A program made the translations under genes and the position numbers. The notes beneath the pieces are model-generated. The model was not told the origin of the DNA, did no database searches, and was given only the letters and a program-made list of their open reading frames with translations. From the NCBI GenBank assembly GCA_947565425.1, contig CANOFW010000004.1, positions 1-64,000 of the forward strand: DNA of 64,000 bases, read 5' to 3'. Positions 45,391 through 54,347 of the stretch are shown piece after piece. Source of the DNA: an uncultured Lachnospiraceae bacterium (GTDB lineage: Bacteria; Bacillota; Clostridia; Lachnospirales; Lachnospiraceae). How positions within the stretch are numbered: the first letter of the stretch is position 1; each line of letters opens with the position of its first letter.

Positions 45391-46098
45391 TCAAACCAGC
45401 AAATCTAACGCCTGATAGGGATGTCTCTTCCCAGACGCCTGATATGCCTCCATGTTGCGTGCTTTCAGCCTTGCCGCAAGCTGCTGTTCTTCCATTTCCT
45501 GCTTCTGTTCTTCCATCTGTTTCGTGTCCTCGGCAAGTTTCTCCTGCGCCTCTTTTGCCTCCTGCATCTCTTGGGTCTCTTCGGCAAGTTCCTCGAGTTC
45601 TTTGGCATTCTCTTCTACAGCCTCGACTTCCTCGGCAAGATCGGAAACGTCTTCCATCATCTCTTCCATCATGCCCTCGTCTTCGTCTGTACCCAGAGCC
45701 TCTTCCGCCATATCCTCGCGTCTCTCTTCCGCCGTCTTCGGTTCCGTCTTCTCGGCAGCTTCCGCAATCTTCTCGCCAAGCTCCTCCGCTTCGTCCAGGA
45801 TATGCCACATCTGCTCATTGTTAAAGGACTGCTTCGCCGCTGCAATCTCATCCTCATAACTGTGCAGCGCTTTCAGCTTTTGGGCAATCTCCTCCACCGA
45901 TTCACATTCCTGATTCTTGAGGTTCTCTTTCTGCTTCTCCCAGAATGAGATTTCACTCTGCGTCTTTTGCTGCCGCTCTGCCTTATCCTGCGCGCTCTTT
46001 GATAATACATTGTTTTGCAGTACAGGCAAATTACCAGCAAATACAGAACCTCCCTTTTGATAAGAGTCTGTCCCTATATTTGTCAATGAAATATTCAT
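45391..46098 (-). CDS. uncharacterised acidic coiled-coil protein
   Basis: 235 residues. After a polar N-terminal 45 residues (SLTNIGTDSYQKGGSVFAG onward) nearly everything is predicted helix: a coil at 50-125 and a very acidic run from 130 to 215 dominated by Glu, Ala and Met (DEDEGMMEEMMEDVSDLAEE, then ELEELAEETQEMQEAKE). No signal peptide. GGAGG precedes the ATG. Unrelated by eye to its neighbours; similar in composition to the protein at 22432-23337. Function unknown. Confidence 0.65.
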   Translation of the reverse strand: MNISLTNIGTDSYQKGGSVFAGNLPVLQNNVLSKSAQDKAERQQKTQSEISFWEKQKENLKNQECESVEEIAQKLKALHSYEDEIAAAKQSFNNEQMWHILDEAEELGEKIAEAAEKTEPKTAEERREDMAEEALGTDEDEGMMEEMMEDVSDLAEEVEAVEENAKELEELAEETQEMQEAKEAQEKLAEDTKQMEEQKQEMEEQQLAARLKARNMEAYQASGKRHPYQALDLLV

Positions 46099-46294
46099 AT
46101 CGTCCTCCTTTTTGCCAGTCTGTTCCTTGTCTACGCTCTACATTCGTTACTTTATTTTTCGGCATAAAAAGGGGAATTCTTTACAAGATGAAAGGTACTT
46201 ACGCGCCAAAAAAACTACCATTCATGCCAAAAGAGACGCCACCGGAACAAATTTTATAGATTCATTCCGATGGAGTCTCCTATCTGCCTGTCAC
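46099..46294. other. intergenic, no supported gene
   Basis: Between the coiled-coil gene start and the repeat after hydA. A 23-codon plus-strand frame beginning at about 46188 encodes a Pro/Lys-rich peptide (KKLPFMPKETPPEQIL) with only a distant SD; I do not call it. No clear promoter seen. Confidence 0.3.
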
Positions 46295-46375
46295 TTTTTT
46301 CAAAAACGCCGACGTCCTTGCTGCGGGGCGCTGGCCAGCTTTGCTGACAGAAACAAATCTGCACCCCTGCAACCC
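46295..46375. repeat. dispersed repeat, copy B
   Basis: Aligns with 43250-43330: AACGCCGACG, CTTGCTGCGGGG, GCTGACAGAAACAAATC and GCACCCCTGCAA are shared, in the same orientation. Lies just past the hydA stop. Confidence 0.6.
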
Positions 46376-46385
46376 GCTTATCTCA

Positions 46386-48083
46386 CTACTTCTGTAAATA
46401 ATGCACATGCAAAAGCTCATGCTCACGATTCTTGAGCAGATCACTGTACAAGGTATCTACCAGCGGGTTCTCCTCGCTGCGCTTAATCTGCAATGCCTTG
46501 TCATTCTTGTAAAGTCCTTCGGCGCGCATCCGTTTCTCTGTGGAACGCGCAAACGGCTGGCCGGCTCCTGCCACGCATCCGCCCGCACATGCCATGACTT
46601 CCACAAAATCAAAATGCTCTTCGCCGCTCTCAATCTTCTGGATGAGCCTGTCCGCGTTGCCAAGGCCGCTGACAATTCCAATGCGCACTTTGCGTCCGTC
46701 CAAATCAAGCGTACACTCCTTGAGCCCCTCCATACCGCGAACGCCAATAAACTCAATCTCCTTGAGCGCTTTCGGGCTCTTATCTGCCACAACCCGGCGA
46801 ATAGCCGCCTCTGTCACGCCGCCGGTCGCCCCGAAAATAACGCCGGCGCCTGAGTAGATAGAAAACGGCATATCAAACGCCTCCGGCTCTAAGCGGTCAA
46901 AACGGATACCAATCTCTTTAAGCATGCCGATAACCTCCTCGGAGGTCAGCACATAATCTACATAGGGAACGCCGTCCTTTTTAAACTCTTCCCTGGAAGC
47001 CTCGTACTTTTTCGCTGTACAGGGCATGATCGCCACGGAAACCGTCTCCTTATGTTCCTTCTTATCCTGCTTCCTGTAATATTCCTTGATAACCGCCCCG
47101 AACATCTGCATCGGGGATTTGGACGTAGAAACATAAGGCATCAAATACGGATATTTCGTCTCCACGAAACGAATCCAGCCCGGACAGCAGGAGGTAAACA
47201 GTGGGAATTTACGTCCCTCTTCCTCTAAACTCTCCACCAATTCTTCCGATTCTTCCATAATCGTCAAATCGGCGCCTACCGACGTATCAAAAATCGCGTC
47301 CACGCCCAACATACGCAAAGAAGCAATCAGCTTGCCAATCGTATTCTCTCCCGGCTCATAGCCATATGCCTCTCCAATTGCCACACGCACTGCCGGCGCA
47401 ATCTGCACTACCACCCGCTTGTCTTCGCTATGGATCGCCTGCCACACGTCATGGGTATCATTCTTAATCGTAATCGCACCCGTCGGACAGACTGCCGCAC
47501 ACTGTCCGCAATTGACGCAGTTGGTATCTGCAATGTCCCTGCCAAACGCGGTCGAAATCTCCATATCAGAACCGCGGTGCGCAAAATCAATCGCGCCCAC
47601 ATGCTGAATCTCGCTGCACACCCTCACACAGTCTCCGCAGAGAATACATTTATTGGGATTGCGCACAATCGCTTTGGAGGAGGTGTCAACCGGACGGATG
47701 GGATTCGTATTCTCAAACCGTACGCTGGGGATGGCAAACCGGTTTGCCAGCTCCTGCAATTTACATTTGCCATTCTTCTCACATGTCGTGCAATCCCTGC
47801 AATGCGCAGCCAAAAGAAGCTCCAGAATCCGCTTCCTGTGATAATAAAGCTGCGGCGTATTCGTGCGGATTTCCATGCCGTTTTTCGGCGGTGTGGAACA
47901 AGAAGCCACAATGCCTCCACGGTTATCTTCCACCACGCACATACGGCATGCGCCGTAGATAGAAAGATCCGAATAATAACAAAATGTCGGTAAGATAATT
48001 CCCGCCTTACGGATCACTGCAAGGATATTTTTCTCATCGGTGAACGGTACACGCTCTCCGTCAATAATCATATATTTTTCCAT
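46386..48083 (-). CDS. hydA: [FeFe]-hydrogenase catalytic subunit, NAD-linked group A
   Basis: 565 residues. An N-terminal [2Fe-2S] domain (FCYYSDLSIYGACRMC), His-ligated cluster region (HCRDCTTCEKNGKC), two [4Fe-4S] clusters (CILCGDCVRVC, CVNCGQCAAVC), then the H-cluster domain: TSCCPGWIRF, IMPCTAKKYEASRE and MACAGGCVAGAGQP. In the last motif Ala replaces the second Gly of the usual GGGQP. Produces or consumes H2, with electrons from NADH and possibly ferredoxin (bifurcation). Follows its NuoF-like partner by 12 nt. Confidence 0.94.
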   Translation of the reverse strand: MEKYMIIDGERVPFTDEKNILAVIRKAGIILPTFCYYSDLSIYGACRMCVVEDNRGGIVASCSTPPKNGMEIRTNTPQLYYHRKRILELLLAAHCRDCTTCEKNGKCKLQELANRFAIPSVRFENTNPIRPVDTSSKAIVRNPNKCILCGDCVRVCSEIQHVGAIDFAHRGSDMEISTAFGRDIADTNCVNCGQCAAVCPTGAITIKNDTHDVWQAIHSEDKRVVVQIAPAVRVAIGEAYGYEPGENTIGKLIASLRMLGVDAIFDTSVGADLTIMEESEELVESLEEEGRKFPLFTSCCPGWIRFVETKYPYLMPYVSTSKSPMQMFGAVIKEYYRKQDKKEHKETVSVAIMPCTAKKYEASREEFKKDGVPYVDYVLTSEEVIGMLKEIGIRFDRLEPEAFDMPFSIYSGAGVIFGATGGVTEAAIRRVVADKSPKALKEIEFIGVRGMEGLKECTLDLDGRKVRIGIVSGLGNADRLIQKIESGEEHFDFVEVMACAGGCVAGAGQPFARSTEKRMRAEGLYKNDKALQIKRSEENPLVDTLYSDLLKNREHELLHVHYLQK

Positions 48084-48095
48084 GTCCGTTCCCTC

Positions 48096-49985
48096 CTACA
48101 CTTCTTTTACCGCGTGGAAATTACAGCCTTCCATGCAGGCGCCACACTTAATACATTTGCTTGTATCAATGGTAAATGGTTTCTTAACCTCGCCGGAAAT
48201 TGCACCTACCGGGCAAAGCCGTGCACATTTGCTGCATCCCTTACACAATTCCGGGTCAATTTGCAGCGTTACCAGCGCTTTACACTGGCCCGCCGGACAT
48301 TTCTTATCTACCACATGAGCAAGATACTCCTCCCGGAAATATTTCATCGTGCTGACTACCGGAGAAGCCGCCGTCTTACCCAGTCCACATAATGCCGTGG
48401 CTGAAATTGTCGAAGCAAGCTCTTCTAACAGCGTAATATGCTGCATCGTTCCGCGGCCCTCGCAGATATCGTTCAGAAGTTCCAACATCCGTTTCGTTCC
48501 CTCGCGGCAGGGAATACATTTTCCACAGGACTCATTCTGGGTAAAGTTCATGAAGAAGCGGGCAACCTCCACCATACAGCTCTTATCGTTCATGACTACC
48601 AGGCCGCCGCTGCCAATCATCGCGCCCACCTTCTTGAGCGAATCGAAATCCAGATGTAAATCCAGATGGTCTTCCGTCGCGCTGATACAGAGACATCCGC
48701 CGGACGGTCCGCCAATCTGCACGGCTTTAAAATCGCCGCCCTTGACACCGCCGCCAATATCGAAAATAACCTTCCTCAGCGGTGTTCCCATGGGCACCTC
48801 AATCAAGCCCGTGTTCATAACGTTTCCAGTCAGGGCAAACGCCTTCGTTCCATGGTTATTGTCGGGACCGATCGACTTATACCACTCCGCTCCCTTGGTG
48901 ATAATCGGCGGAACATTACAATATGTCTCCACGTTGTTCAATACAGTCGGCTTCTCAAACAGACCTTTCTCCACAGTACGCGGCGGTTTTACCCTGGGCA
49001 TACCACGGTTCCCCTCAATAGACGCCGTCAGCGCGGAGCCCTCCCCGCAGACAAATGCGCCCGCACCCTGGCTGATCTTCAAATCGAAATCAAAACCGGA
49101 ATTTAAAATATTCTCTCCTAACAACCCCTTCTCTTCCGCCTTATTGATTGCCGTTTGTAAACGCTCCACGGCAAGCGGATATTCTGCACGCACATAGATA
49201 TAGCCATAATGCGCCCCCGTAGCGATTCCGGCAATCAGCATACCTTCAATCACGCGATGAGGGTCGCCCTCCATCATACTTCGGTCCATAAATGCGCCGG
49301 GGTCGCCCTCGTCACCATTGCAGACCACATATTTTGTCTCTTCCTTCTGCGCTAATACCTGCGCCCATTTCCGCCCGGTGGGGAAACCTCCGCCGCCACG
49401 CCCACGCAGACAGGCTTCGTTGACTTCGTCCACAATCTGCTGCGGCGTCATATCGAACAATGCTTTTGCCACGGCGCTATATCCGCCCACAGCTATGTAT
49501 TCTTTGATGGATTCCGCATTAATCCTTCCGCAGTCCTCAAGCGCCACGCGCGTCTGCTGTTTGTAGAAGGGTATATCATCCTGTTTCTCGTAAGCTTCGC
49601 CATTCTGGTCATGATAAACAAGGCGTTCAATCACCTCGTCTCCCACAATACTCTTTTCAATAATTTCCTCACAGTCTTCTACCTTAACCTTGACATAGAG
49701 GATTCCCTCTGGCTCGATACGCAATAGCGGCCCCATCTCACAGAATCCATGACAGCCTGACTTCTTCAAGCCGACACTGTCGTCATGAGGCTCTTTCTCC
49801 AACACCAGCGAACATTTAATGCCGCGCGCGATGAGAATTTCCTGCATTTTGGCAAATATATTCAATGAGCCGCCAGCCACGCACCCAGTCCCGGCACAAA
49901 TTAAAATCTGTTTCCTCTGGGTCTTTAAGGACGCCGCATATTCTGCCCTTCTTGCTTCCAGTTCTTCTCTCGTATTAATTCTCAT
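48096..49985 (-). CDS. hydB: hydrogenase NuoF-like diaphorase subunit
   Basis: 629 residues. N-terminal thioredoxin-like [2Fe-2S] domain (CAGTGCVAGGS), the FMN/NADH fold (GRGGGGFPTGRKW, CNGDEGDPGAFMDR, GAGAFVCGEGSALTASIEG), the cluster N3 region (ESCGKCIPCREGTKR) and C-terminal two-cluster ferredoxin domain (CKGCSKCARLCPVGAI, CIKCGACMEGC). Oxidises NADH and passes electrons to HydA. Its ATG overlaps the end of the NuoE-like gene by 11 nt. Confidence 0.94.
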   Translation of the reverse strand: MRINTREELEARRAEYAASLKTQRKQILICAGTGCVAGGSLNIFAKMQEILIARGIKCSLVLEKEPHDDSVGLKKSGCHGFCEMGPLLRIEPEGILYVKVKVEDCEEIIEKSIVGDEVIERLVYHDQNGEAYEKQDDIPFYKQQTRVALEDCGRINAESIKEYIAVGGYSAVAKALFDMTPQQIVDEVNEACLRGRGGGGFPTGRKWAQVLAQKEETKYVVCNGDEGDPGAFMDRSMMEGDPHRVIEGMLIAGIATGAHYGYIYVRAEYPLAVERLQTAINKAEEKGLLGENILNSGFDFDLKISQGAGAFVCGEGSALTASIEGNRGMPRVKPPRTVEKGLFEKPTVLNNVETYCNVPPIITKGAEWYKSIGPDNNHGTKAFALTGNVMNTGLIEVPMGTPLRKVIFDIGGGVKGGDFKAVQIGGPSGGCLCISATEDHLDLHLDFDSLKKVGAMIGSGGLVVMNDKSCMVEVARFFMNFTQNESCGKCIPCREGTKRMLELLNDICEGRGTMQHITLLEELASTISATALCGLGKTAASPVVSTMKYFREEYLAHVVDKKCPAGQCKALVTLQIDPELCKGCSKCARLCPVGAISGEVKKPFTIDTSKCIKCGACMEGCNFHAVKEV

Positions 49986-50478
49986 CTGCGGCCTCCTCTC
50001 CGGCAGCTTTGCCTTCTTTTAATTGCTCTATCAATGCTCTGGCCTTCTCTGGCGTCATTGCTGGATGCACCTCGTCATTGACCGTACAGACAGGCGCCAG
50101 CCCGCAAGCTCCCAGACACGATACCGTCTCCACGGTAAACATCATGTCATCCGTGGTAGGCTTCGATTCTGTCACCCCCAAAAGACTGCGGATTTCATCT
50201 AAAATGGCTGTTGATTTACGCACATGACAGGCTGTCCCATCACAAATCTTGATGACATATTTCCCCTTAGGCTCTAAGGAAAAATTCTCATAGAATGTTG
50301 CCACCCCATATACTTTCGCCTCACTCAAGTCCAATTTCCTAGCTATGTAACAGAGCGCATCCTCCGGCAGATAACGGTATACTTTCTGGATGTCCTGCAT
50401 AATTGCAATCACTGCCGTCTGGCTGTAATCATGAGCTTTTAAAATCTCATCCAGCACTTTTTGTTCCTTTTTTTCCAA
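49975..50478 (-). CDS. hydC: hydrogenase NuoE-like [2Fe-2S] subunit
   Basis: 167 residues. Thioredoxin-like [2Fe-2S] subunit: CDGTACHVRKS and CLGACGLAPVC supply the four Cys. Residues 1-70 are the usual helical lead (YLPEDALCYIARKLDL). The start is a TTG at 50478: AGGAGG lies 7 nt before it and no ATG is near. First gene of the three-gene hydrogenase operon. Confidence 0.92.
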   Translation of the reverse strand: MEKKEQKVLDEILKAHDYSQTAVIAIMQDIQKVYRYLPEDALCYIARKLDLSEAKVYGVATFYENFSLEPKGKYVIKICDGTACHVRKSTAILDEIRSLLGVTESKPTTDDMMFTVETVSCLGACGLAPVCTVNDEVHPAMTPEKARALIEQLKEGKAAGEEAADEN

Positions 50479-50553
50479 ACCTTCTCCTCCTTAAATTTTC
50501 GCTGTTGTTCACTTCGCGCACAGTCATTGATTCTCTTTTTGTGCCACTTTTCC

Positions 50554-50582
50554 AGTATAACATCATCCACCGTTTATCTCAA
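50554..50582 (-). promoter_or_regulatory. hydrogenase operon promoter
   Basis: Minus strand TTGAGA (50577-50582), 17-nt spacer, TATACT (50554-50559), giving a leader of about 70 nt. Confidence 0.65.
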
Positions 50583-50606
50583 TTAAAATCTTGCTTTTTC
50601 CAGTAT

Positions 50607-51767
50607 TTAATTTATCATTTCCACGCCCCTTTGCAGTCGCTCCAACCCATCGCGAAGTCTCTCTCTCGGACAAGCGACATTTATGCGCACAAAGCCCTCT
50701 CCGCCTTGGCCATATTGACTTCCCTCGGAAATATAAAGCCCTGTAGATTCGCGCAAAAATTTACAAAACCGCACGCTGTTTTCTGTGATTTTTCGACAGT
50801 CGATCCACATCAGATACGTTGCCTGCGAGCTCACAGCCTTCACCCTGGGAATATATTTCTCTATATACTCTACCGCAAATCGTTTGTTATCTGAAATATA
50901 ACGCCTCAGTTCATCCAGCCATCTTTCCCCTTTCGTAAAAGCTGCAATCACCCCATCTATGGCAAATGCATTGGGCTCCGCCACCTCATCGGTATTCAGG
51001 CCCCGCCACACTTTATGGCGCAAAACCTCATTGGGCACAGACACCGCGGCCGTCTGCAAACCTGCCAGATTAAATGTCTTTGTGGGCGCAATGCAGGTAA
51101 TACTGTTATCGCGGCATATTTCTGAGACAGACGCAAACGGCACATAACCGCATCCCGGCTCAGTCAAGTCACAATGAATCTCGTCCGAAATTACGATTAC
51201 ACGGTGCTTATAGCACAATTCGCCAATCCGGGCAAGCGTTTCCCTGTCCCATATCTTTCCCACGGGATTGTGAGGATTACACAAAATCATCATTGTTGTC
51301 TGCGGCTCCGCCAATTTTCGCTCCAAATCTTCAAAATCCATATGATACGCTTCCCCATCATACACCAAGGGACTTTGCAGCGAATTTCTGCCATTGTTTA
51401 TCACTGAATGAAAGAAAATATGATACACCGGCGTCTGAATTAAAATATTTTCTCCCGGCGTCGTCAGCTTGCGCACCATACTGGAAATGGCGGGCACCAC
51501 TCCAGTACAAAAAATCAGCCATTCCTTTTTCATCTGAAAGCTATGCCTTTTCGCCCACCACTCCATATATGCCTGATTCCATTCTTCGGGAACCACCGAA
51601 TAGCCAAAAACTCCATGCTGCGCCCGACGCAAAATGGCAGCGCAAATCTCCGGCGCTGCCTGAAAATCCATATCTGCCACCCACATGGGAAGCTCATTCT
51701 TTGCTACATCCCATTTTAAACTCCCTGTATTCCTGCGTTCTATTTGCTCATCAAATATGCTCTGCAT
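50607..51767 (-). CDS. MalY/PatB-type PLP C-S lyase
   Basis: 386 residues, fold-type I. WVADMDFQAAPEI near the start, NPHNPVGKIW, VISDEIHCDL, PLP Lys in APTKTFNLAGLQ, and the C-terminal FVRINVACPRERL. Such enzymes cleave cystathionine or cysteine conjugates to pyruvate, ammonia and a thiol (beta-C-S lyase). GGAGGGTCAGG precedes the ATG. It stands alone, with no methionine gene next to it. Confidence 0.9.
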   Translation of the reverse strand: MQSIFDEQIERRNTGSLKWDVAKNELPMWVADMDFQAAPEICAAILRRAQHGVFGYSVVPEEWNQAYMEWWAKRHSFQMKKEWLIFCTGVVPAISSMVRKLTTPGENILIQTPVYHIFFHSVINNGRNSLQSPLVYDGEAYHMDFEDLERKLAEPQTTMMILCNPHNPVGKIWDRETLARIGELCYKHRVIVISDEIHCDLTEPGCGYVPFASVSEICRDNSITCIAPTKTFNLAGLQTAAVSVPNEVLRHKVWRGLNTDEVAEPNAFAIDGVIAAFTKGERWLDELRRYISDNKRFAVEYIEKYIPRVKAVSSQATYLMWIDCRKITENSVRFCKFLRESTGLYISEGSQYGQGGEGFVRINVACPRERLRDGLERLQRGVEMIN

Positions 51768-51798
51768 CCTGACCCTCCTGTTTATTTTAAATTACTTA

Positions 51799-52077
51799 GG
51801 CAATTGCGAAACTCTAAACTTAATTAAATTTCATGTACAATTTATACAATTCTCTTAAAATATTTTCATTATACAGAAACACAAAATGCTAGACGCATCA
51901 AACATTCCAACGAGCCTCTTACTACAAAATCCCCTGTCAGCAAAGGCTTCCAGCGTCTTTTGAGTCTCGTTTTCATGATGCTAAATGCATTTTTTAGTTT
52001 CTGTATATAAAAATATTTACTCATAATTTTCTGAATTGTACATGAAATTTTGAAAATATATGAGTTTCGCAATTACC
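51799..52077. mobile_element. 279-bp MITE-like element flanked by TA
   Basis: Ends GGCAATTGCGAAACTC and GAGTTTCGCAATTACC are inverted repeats with one mismatch; each is flanked by TA (51797-51798, 52078-52079), the target duplication of IS630/mariner-type elements. Inside, inverted pairs recur at matching distances: TCATGTACAATT/AATTGTACATGA (51831, 52034) and TATACAGAAAC/GTTTCTGTATA (51870, 51997), giving imperfect arms of roughly 90 bp. No transposase is encoded; a 67-codon minus-strand frame inside is not convincing. Confidence 0.65.
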
Positions 52078-52125
52078 TATTAATTTACTTCATAACCTCT
52101 GTTTATTTATCGGCAAAACATCAGA

Positions 52126-53016
52126 TCACGCGCACATATTTTGGGAATCCTGTGCACATTTCGGACAGACAATCTCTGTCTTTGCCGGATTCACCTTATC
52201 TTCCTCCAGAATCAGTTCCCCAATCTCATCGGCACGGATGATACCGCCCGCCGGGTTCATCACACTGTCAACCTTTCCCTGAATTTCCACATCCACCGTA
52301 GAATACTCAAAAGCCAACGTCGTATGCAGAAGTTTACAGTTTTTCATTACCAGGTTTTCAATATAACACATCCCCTGGAGGCTCTCGATTGTACAGTTCA
52401 CCAATGTCAAATTTTTGGCATTCCATCCCAGATACTCGCCGGAAATAAAGGAATCATACACCGTTACATTCTCGCTGTTCCAAAACGCGTCTTTTGACAT
52501 CATCTTCGCATTGTGAATTTCTACATTGACCGCCCCGTCAAAAGAATAATTGCCGACAAGCTGAAAATCTTTGATTTTTATATTCCTGCTGTTCATAGCA
52601 AAATAATCACCTTTCGCCGTCACATGTTCCAACAAAACGCCGTCACAACTCCATAACGTTTCTGCTGCATTGGGAAGGCAGACATTGGTCAGCGCAAGTT
52701 CCCGACAGCGGCGAAAATTCTTAGGCGCCTCTATCACGGCATTTTTGATATCCAAATTGCTGCTGTACCATACGCCGGCGCGCGCCATCTCAAACCAGGT
52801 ACAGTCTTTTGCGGTAACGTTTTTGCTGTACCAAAGCGGATATTTCCATTGAAACATGCTGTTCTTTAGTTCAATGTCACTGCACTCTTTCAAAGGAGAC
52901 TCCCCCTCTGCAAATATGGTATCATGCACGCTTATATGCTCCTCATGAAACAGCGGCCTCTCCCCTGTAAAATATTCCTGGTTGATTTCTTTTCTATCTT
53001 TGTTAATTACGTTCAT
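52126..53016 (-). CDS. DUF3737 family protein
   Basis: 296 residues, a right-handed parallel beta-helix type protein built from pentapeptide/hexapeptide-like coils (LFHEEHISVHDTIFAEGESP, WYSSNLDIKNAVIEAPKNFR, FWNSENVTVYDSFISGEYLG). The C-terminus has CPKC and a final Cys. The family is widespread and often next to or regulated by LysR proteins; its activity is unknown. The ATG at 53016 follows AAGGAGG and is 17 nt after the small upstream gene. Confidence 0.85.
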   Translation of the reverse strand: MNVINKDRKEINQEYFTGERPLFHEEHISVHDTIFAEGESPLKECSDIELKNSMFQWKYPLWYSKNVTAKDCTWFEMARAGVWYSSNLDIKNAVIEAPKNFRRCRELALTNVCLPNAAETLWSCDGVLLEHVTAKGDYFAMNSRNIKIKDFQLVGNYSFDGAVNVEIHNAKMMSKDAFWNSENVTVYDSFISGEYLGWNAKNLTLVNCTIESLQGMCYIENLVMKNCKLLHTTLAFEYSTVDVEIQGKVDSVMNPAGGIIRADEIGELILEEDKVNPAKTEIVCPKCAQDSQNMCA

Positions 53017-53033
53017 TTCTTTTCCTCCTTCTT

Positions 53034-53264
53034 TTATTGTTGCACCTTCTTTAGACGGTAAACCAGATAATCCAGGCAGGAAATCTTCTGTTCTCCCACA
53101 TGCACCTGGTTCAGCAGTTCCTCCCTCCATGATTCTAAAAGTTTTAACTGCTCTTCTCCTTCCTCCCTGTCATAACAAGTCAGAAAACGCTCTACAAACC
53201 CTTCCTGGCAGCCTGCATCCTTGAGATTTTGGATGACTGCCTCCCGCTCTTTCTTTTCTGCCAT
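53034..53264 (-). CDS. small uncharacterised protein upstream of DUF3737
   Basis: 76 residues: a charged helical protein with three Cys (DAGCQEGFVERFLTCYD, ISCLDYLVYRLKK). The ATG at 53264 follows AAGGGG; an upstream TTG with weak SD is possible. Small proteins of this type commonly precede DUF3737 genes, so a joint role is likely; function unknown. Confidence 0.7.
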   Translation of the reverse strand: MAEKKEREAVIQNLKDAGCQEGFVERFLTCYDREEGEEQLKLLESWREELLNQVHVGEQKISCLDYLVYRLKKVQQ

Positions 53265-53311
53265 TGCTAACCGCCCCTTTCTTGTGTTTTTCAATTCTTC
53301 TTTTGGAACTT

Positions 53312-53340
53312 AGTATAGAACGCGACAAGGGAAATAGCAA
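53312..53340 (-). promoter_or_regulatory. promoter of DUF3737 operon
   Basis: Minus strand TTGCTA (53335-53340), 17-nt spacer, TATACT (53312-53317). Confidence 0.6.
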
Positions 53341-53348
53341 ATACTTAG

Positions 53349-53396
53349 TTTCAATTCATTTGTATAGTTGAAATCTATGCATTTTCATAGTATCAT
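53349..53396 (+). promoter_or_regulatory. lysR promoter and likely LTTR site
   Basis: TTTCAA-N13-TTGAAA (53349-53373) forms a palindrome; TTGAAA also serves as a -35 with TATCAT (53391-53396) after 17 nt. A further pair CTATG/CATAG flanks the -10. The palindrome lies between the two divergent promoters, the usual place for LysR control. Confidence 0.55.
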
Positions 53397-53419
53397 AAAA
53401 GAAAACGGGAGGAATACAT

Positions 53420-54304
53420 ATGGAAATCCGTGTACTGCAATATTTTCTCGCCATTGCCAGAGAACAAAGCATTATCCGTGCCGCACAATCTCTGCATCTA
53501 TCCCAGCCCACACTGTCCAAACAGATCAAAAACATGGAAGAAGAGCTCGGAAAACAGCTTTTAATTCGGGGAAGCAAAGGTTCCAGAAAGATTACCCTCA
53601 CCGAAGAAGGCATGATATTGCGCAAACGCGCCGAAGAAATTATAGATTTGGTTAAGAAAACAGAAAATGAAATTACGATGTCGGACGATATCATTATCGG
53701 CGACGTATACATCGGCGCCGGGGAAACAGACGGAATGCGCCTGCTGGCAAAGGCCGCCGGAAAATTACGCGAAAAATATCCGGGCATCCACTACCACATT
53801 TCCAGTGGAAATGGATCTTTTGTCCAGGAACGCCTGGATAAAGGGTTGATTGATTTCGGGATTGTATTTCGTACGCCAGATTTAAAAAAATACGAAGTTT
53901 ACAAACTTCCCTCCAAAGATGTGTGGGGAATACTTATGCGCAAAGATGCGCCGCTGGCGGCAAAAGAAACAATTTCACCGGAAGATTTGTGGGATAAACC
54001 GCTATTAATCTCCCAGGAAGAGACGGAAGGCGGAAGAATTGCCCAGTGGATGCAGCGCAGCCTTTCCAGCCTCAACATCACTGCCGCTTATAACCTGCTG
54101 TTCAATGCCTCCCTGTTTGTAGAAGAAGGGTTGGGCTACGCCTTTGCTTTTGATAAGATTATCAATACCTCGGAAAACAGCCCGCTCGTATTCCGCCCGC
54201 TGTCTCCAAGGATGGATGTAGAAATGAGTATTATCTGGAAAAAATATCAGGTATTTTCCAAACCCGCAGAAAAATTCCTGCAAATGCTCACAGAAGATAA
54301 ATGA
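53420..54304 (+). CDS. LysR family transcriptional regulator
   Basis: 294 residues. N-terminal winged helix (MEIRVLQYFLAIAREQSIIR, AAQSLHLSQPTLSKQIKNME) and a periplasmic-binding-like effector domain from about 90 (VYIGAGETDGMRLLAKAAG). GGGAGG precedes the ATG. Divergent from the DUF3737 operon, its probable target, and convergent with the MATE gene at 54348. Confidence 0.92.
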   Translation: MEIRVLQYFLAIAREQSIIRAAQSLHLSQPTLSKQIKNMEEELGKQLLIRGSKGSRKITLTEEGMILRKRAEEIIDLVKKTENEITMSDDIIIGDVYIGAGETDGMRLLAKAAGKLREKYPGIHYHISSGNGSFVQERLDKGLIDFGIVFRTPDLKKYEVYKLPSKDVWGILMRKDAPLAAKETISPEDLWDKPLLISQEETEGGRIAQWMQRSLSSLNITAAYNLLFNASLFVEEGLGYAFAFDKIINTSENSPLVFRPLSPRMDVEMSIIWKKYQVFSKPAEKFLQMLTEDK

Positions 54305-54347
54305 CGAATATCCGACGAAGATTGGAAAACTATTTCTTAAAATATAT

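Noticed and set aside
46188..46259. 23-codon Pro-rich peptide frame
   Set aside because: SD too far from the ATG and no clear promoter.
48349..49197. 282-codon frame opposite hydB
   Set aside because: Antisense shadow of a strongly conserved gene, no SD and no motif.
51869..52072. 67-codon frame inside the MITE-like element
   Set aside because: No transposase motif, lies across the inverted arms; better explained as non-coding.
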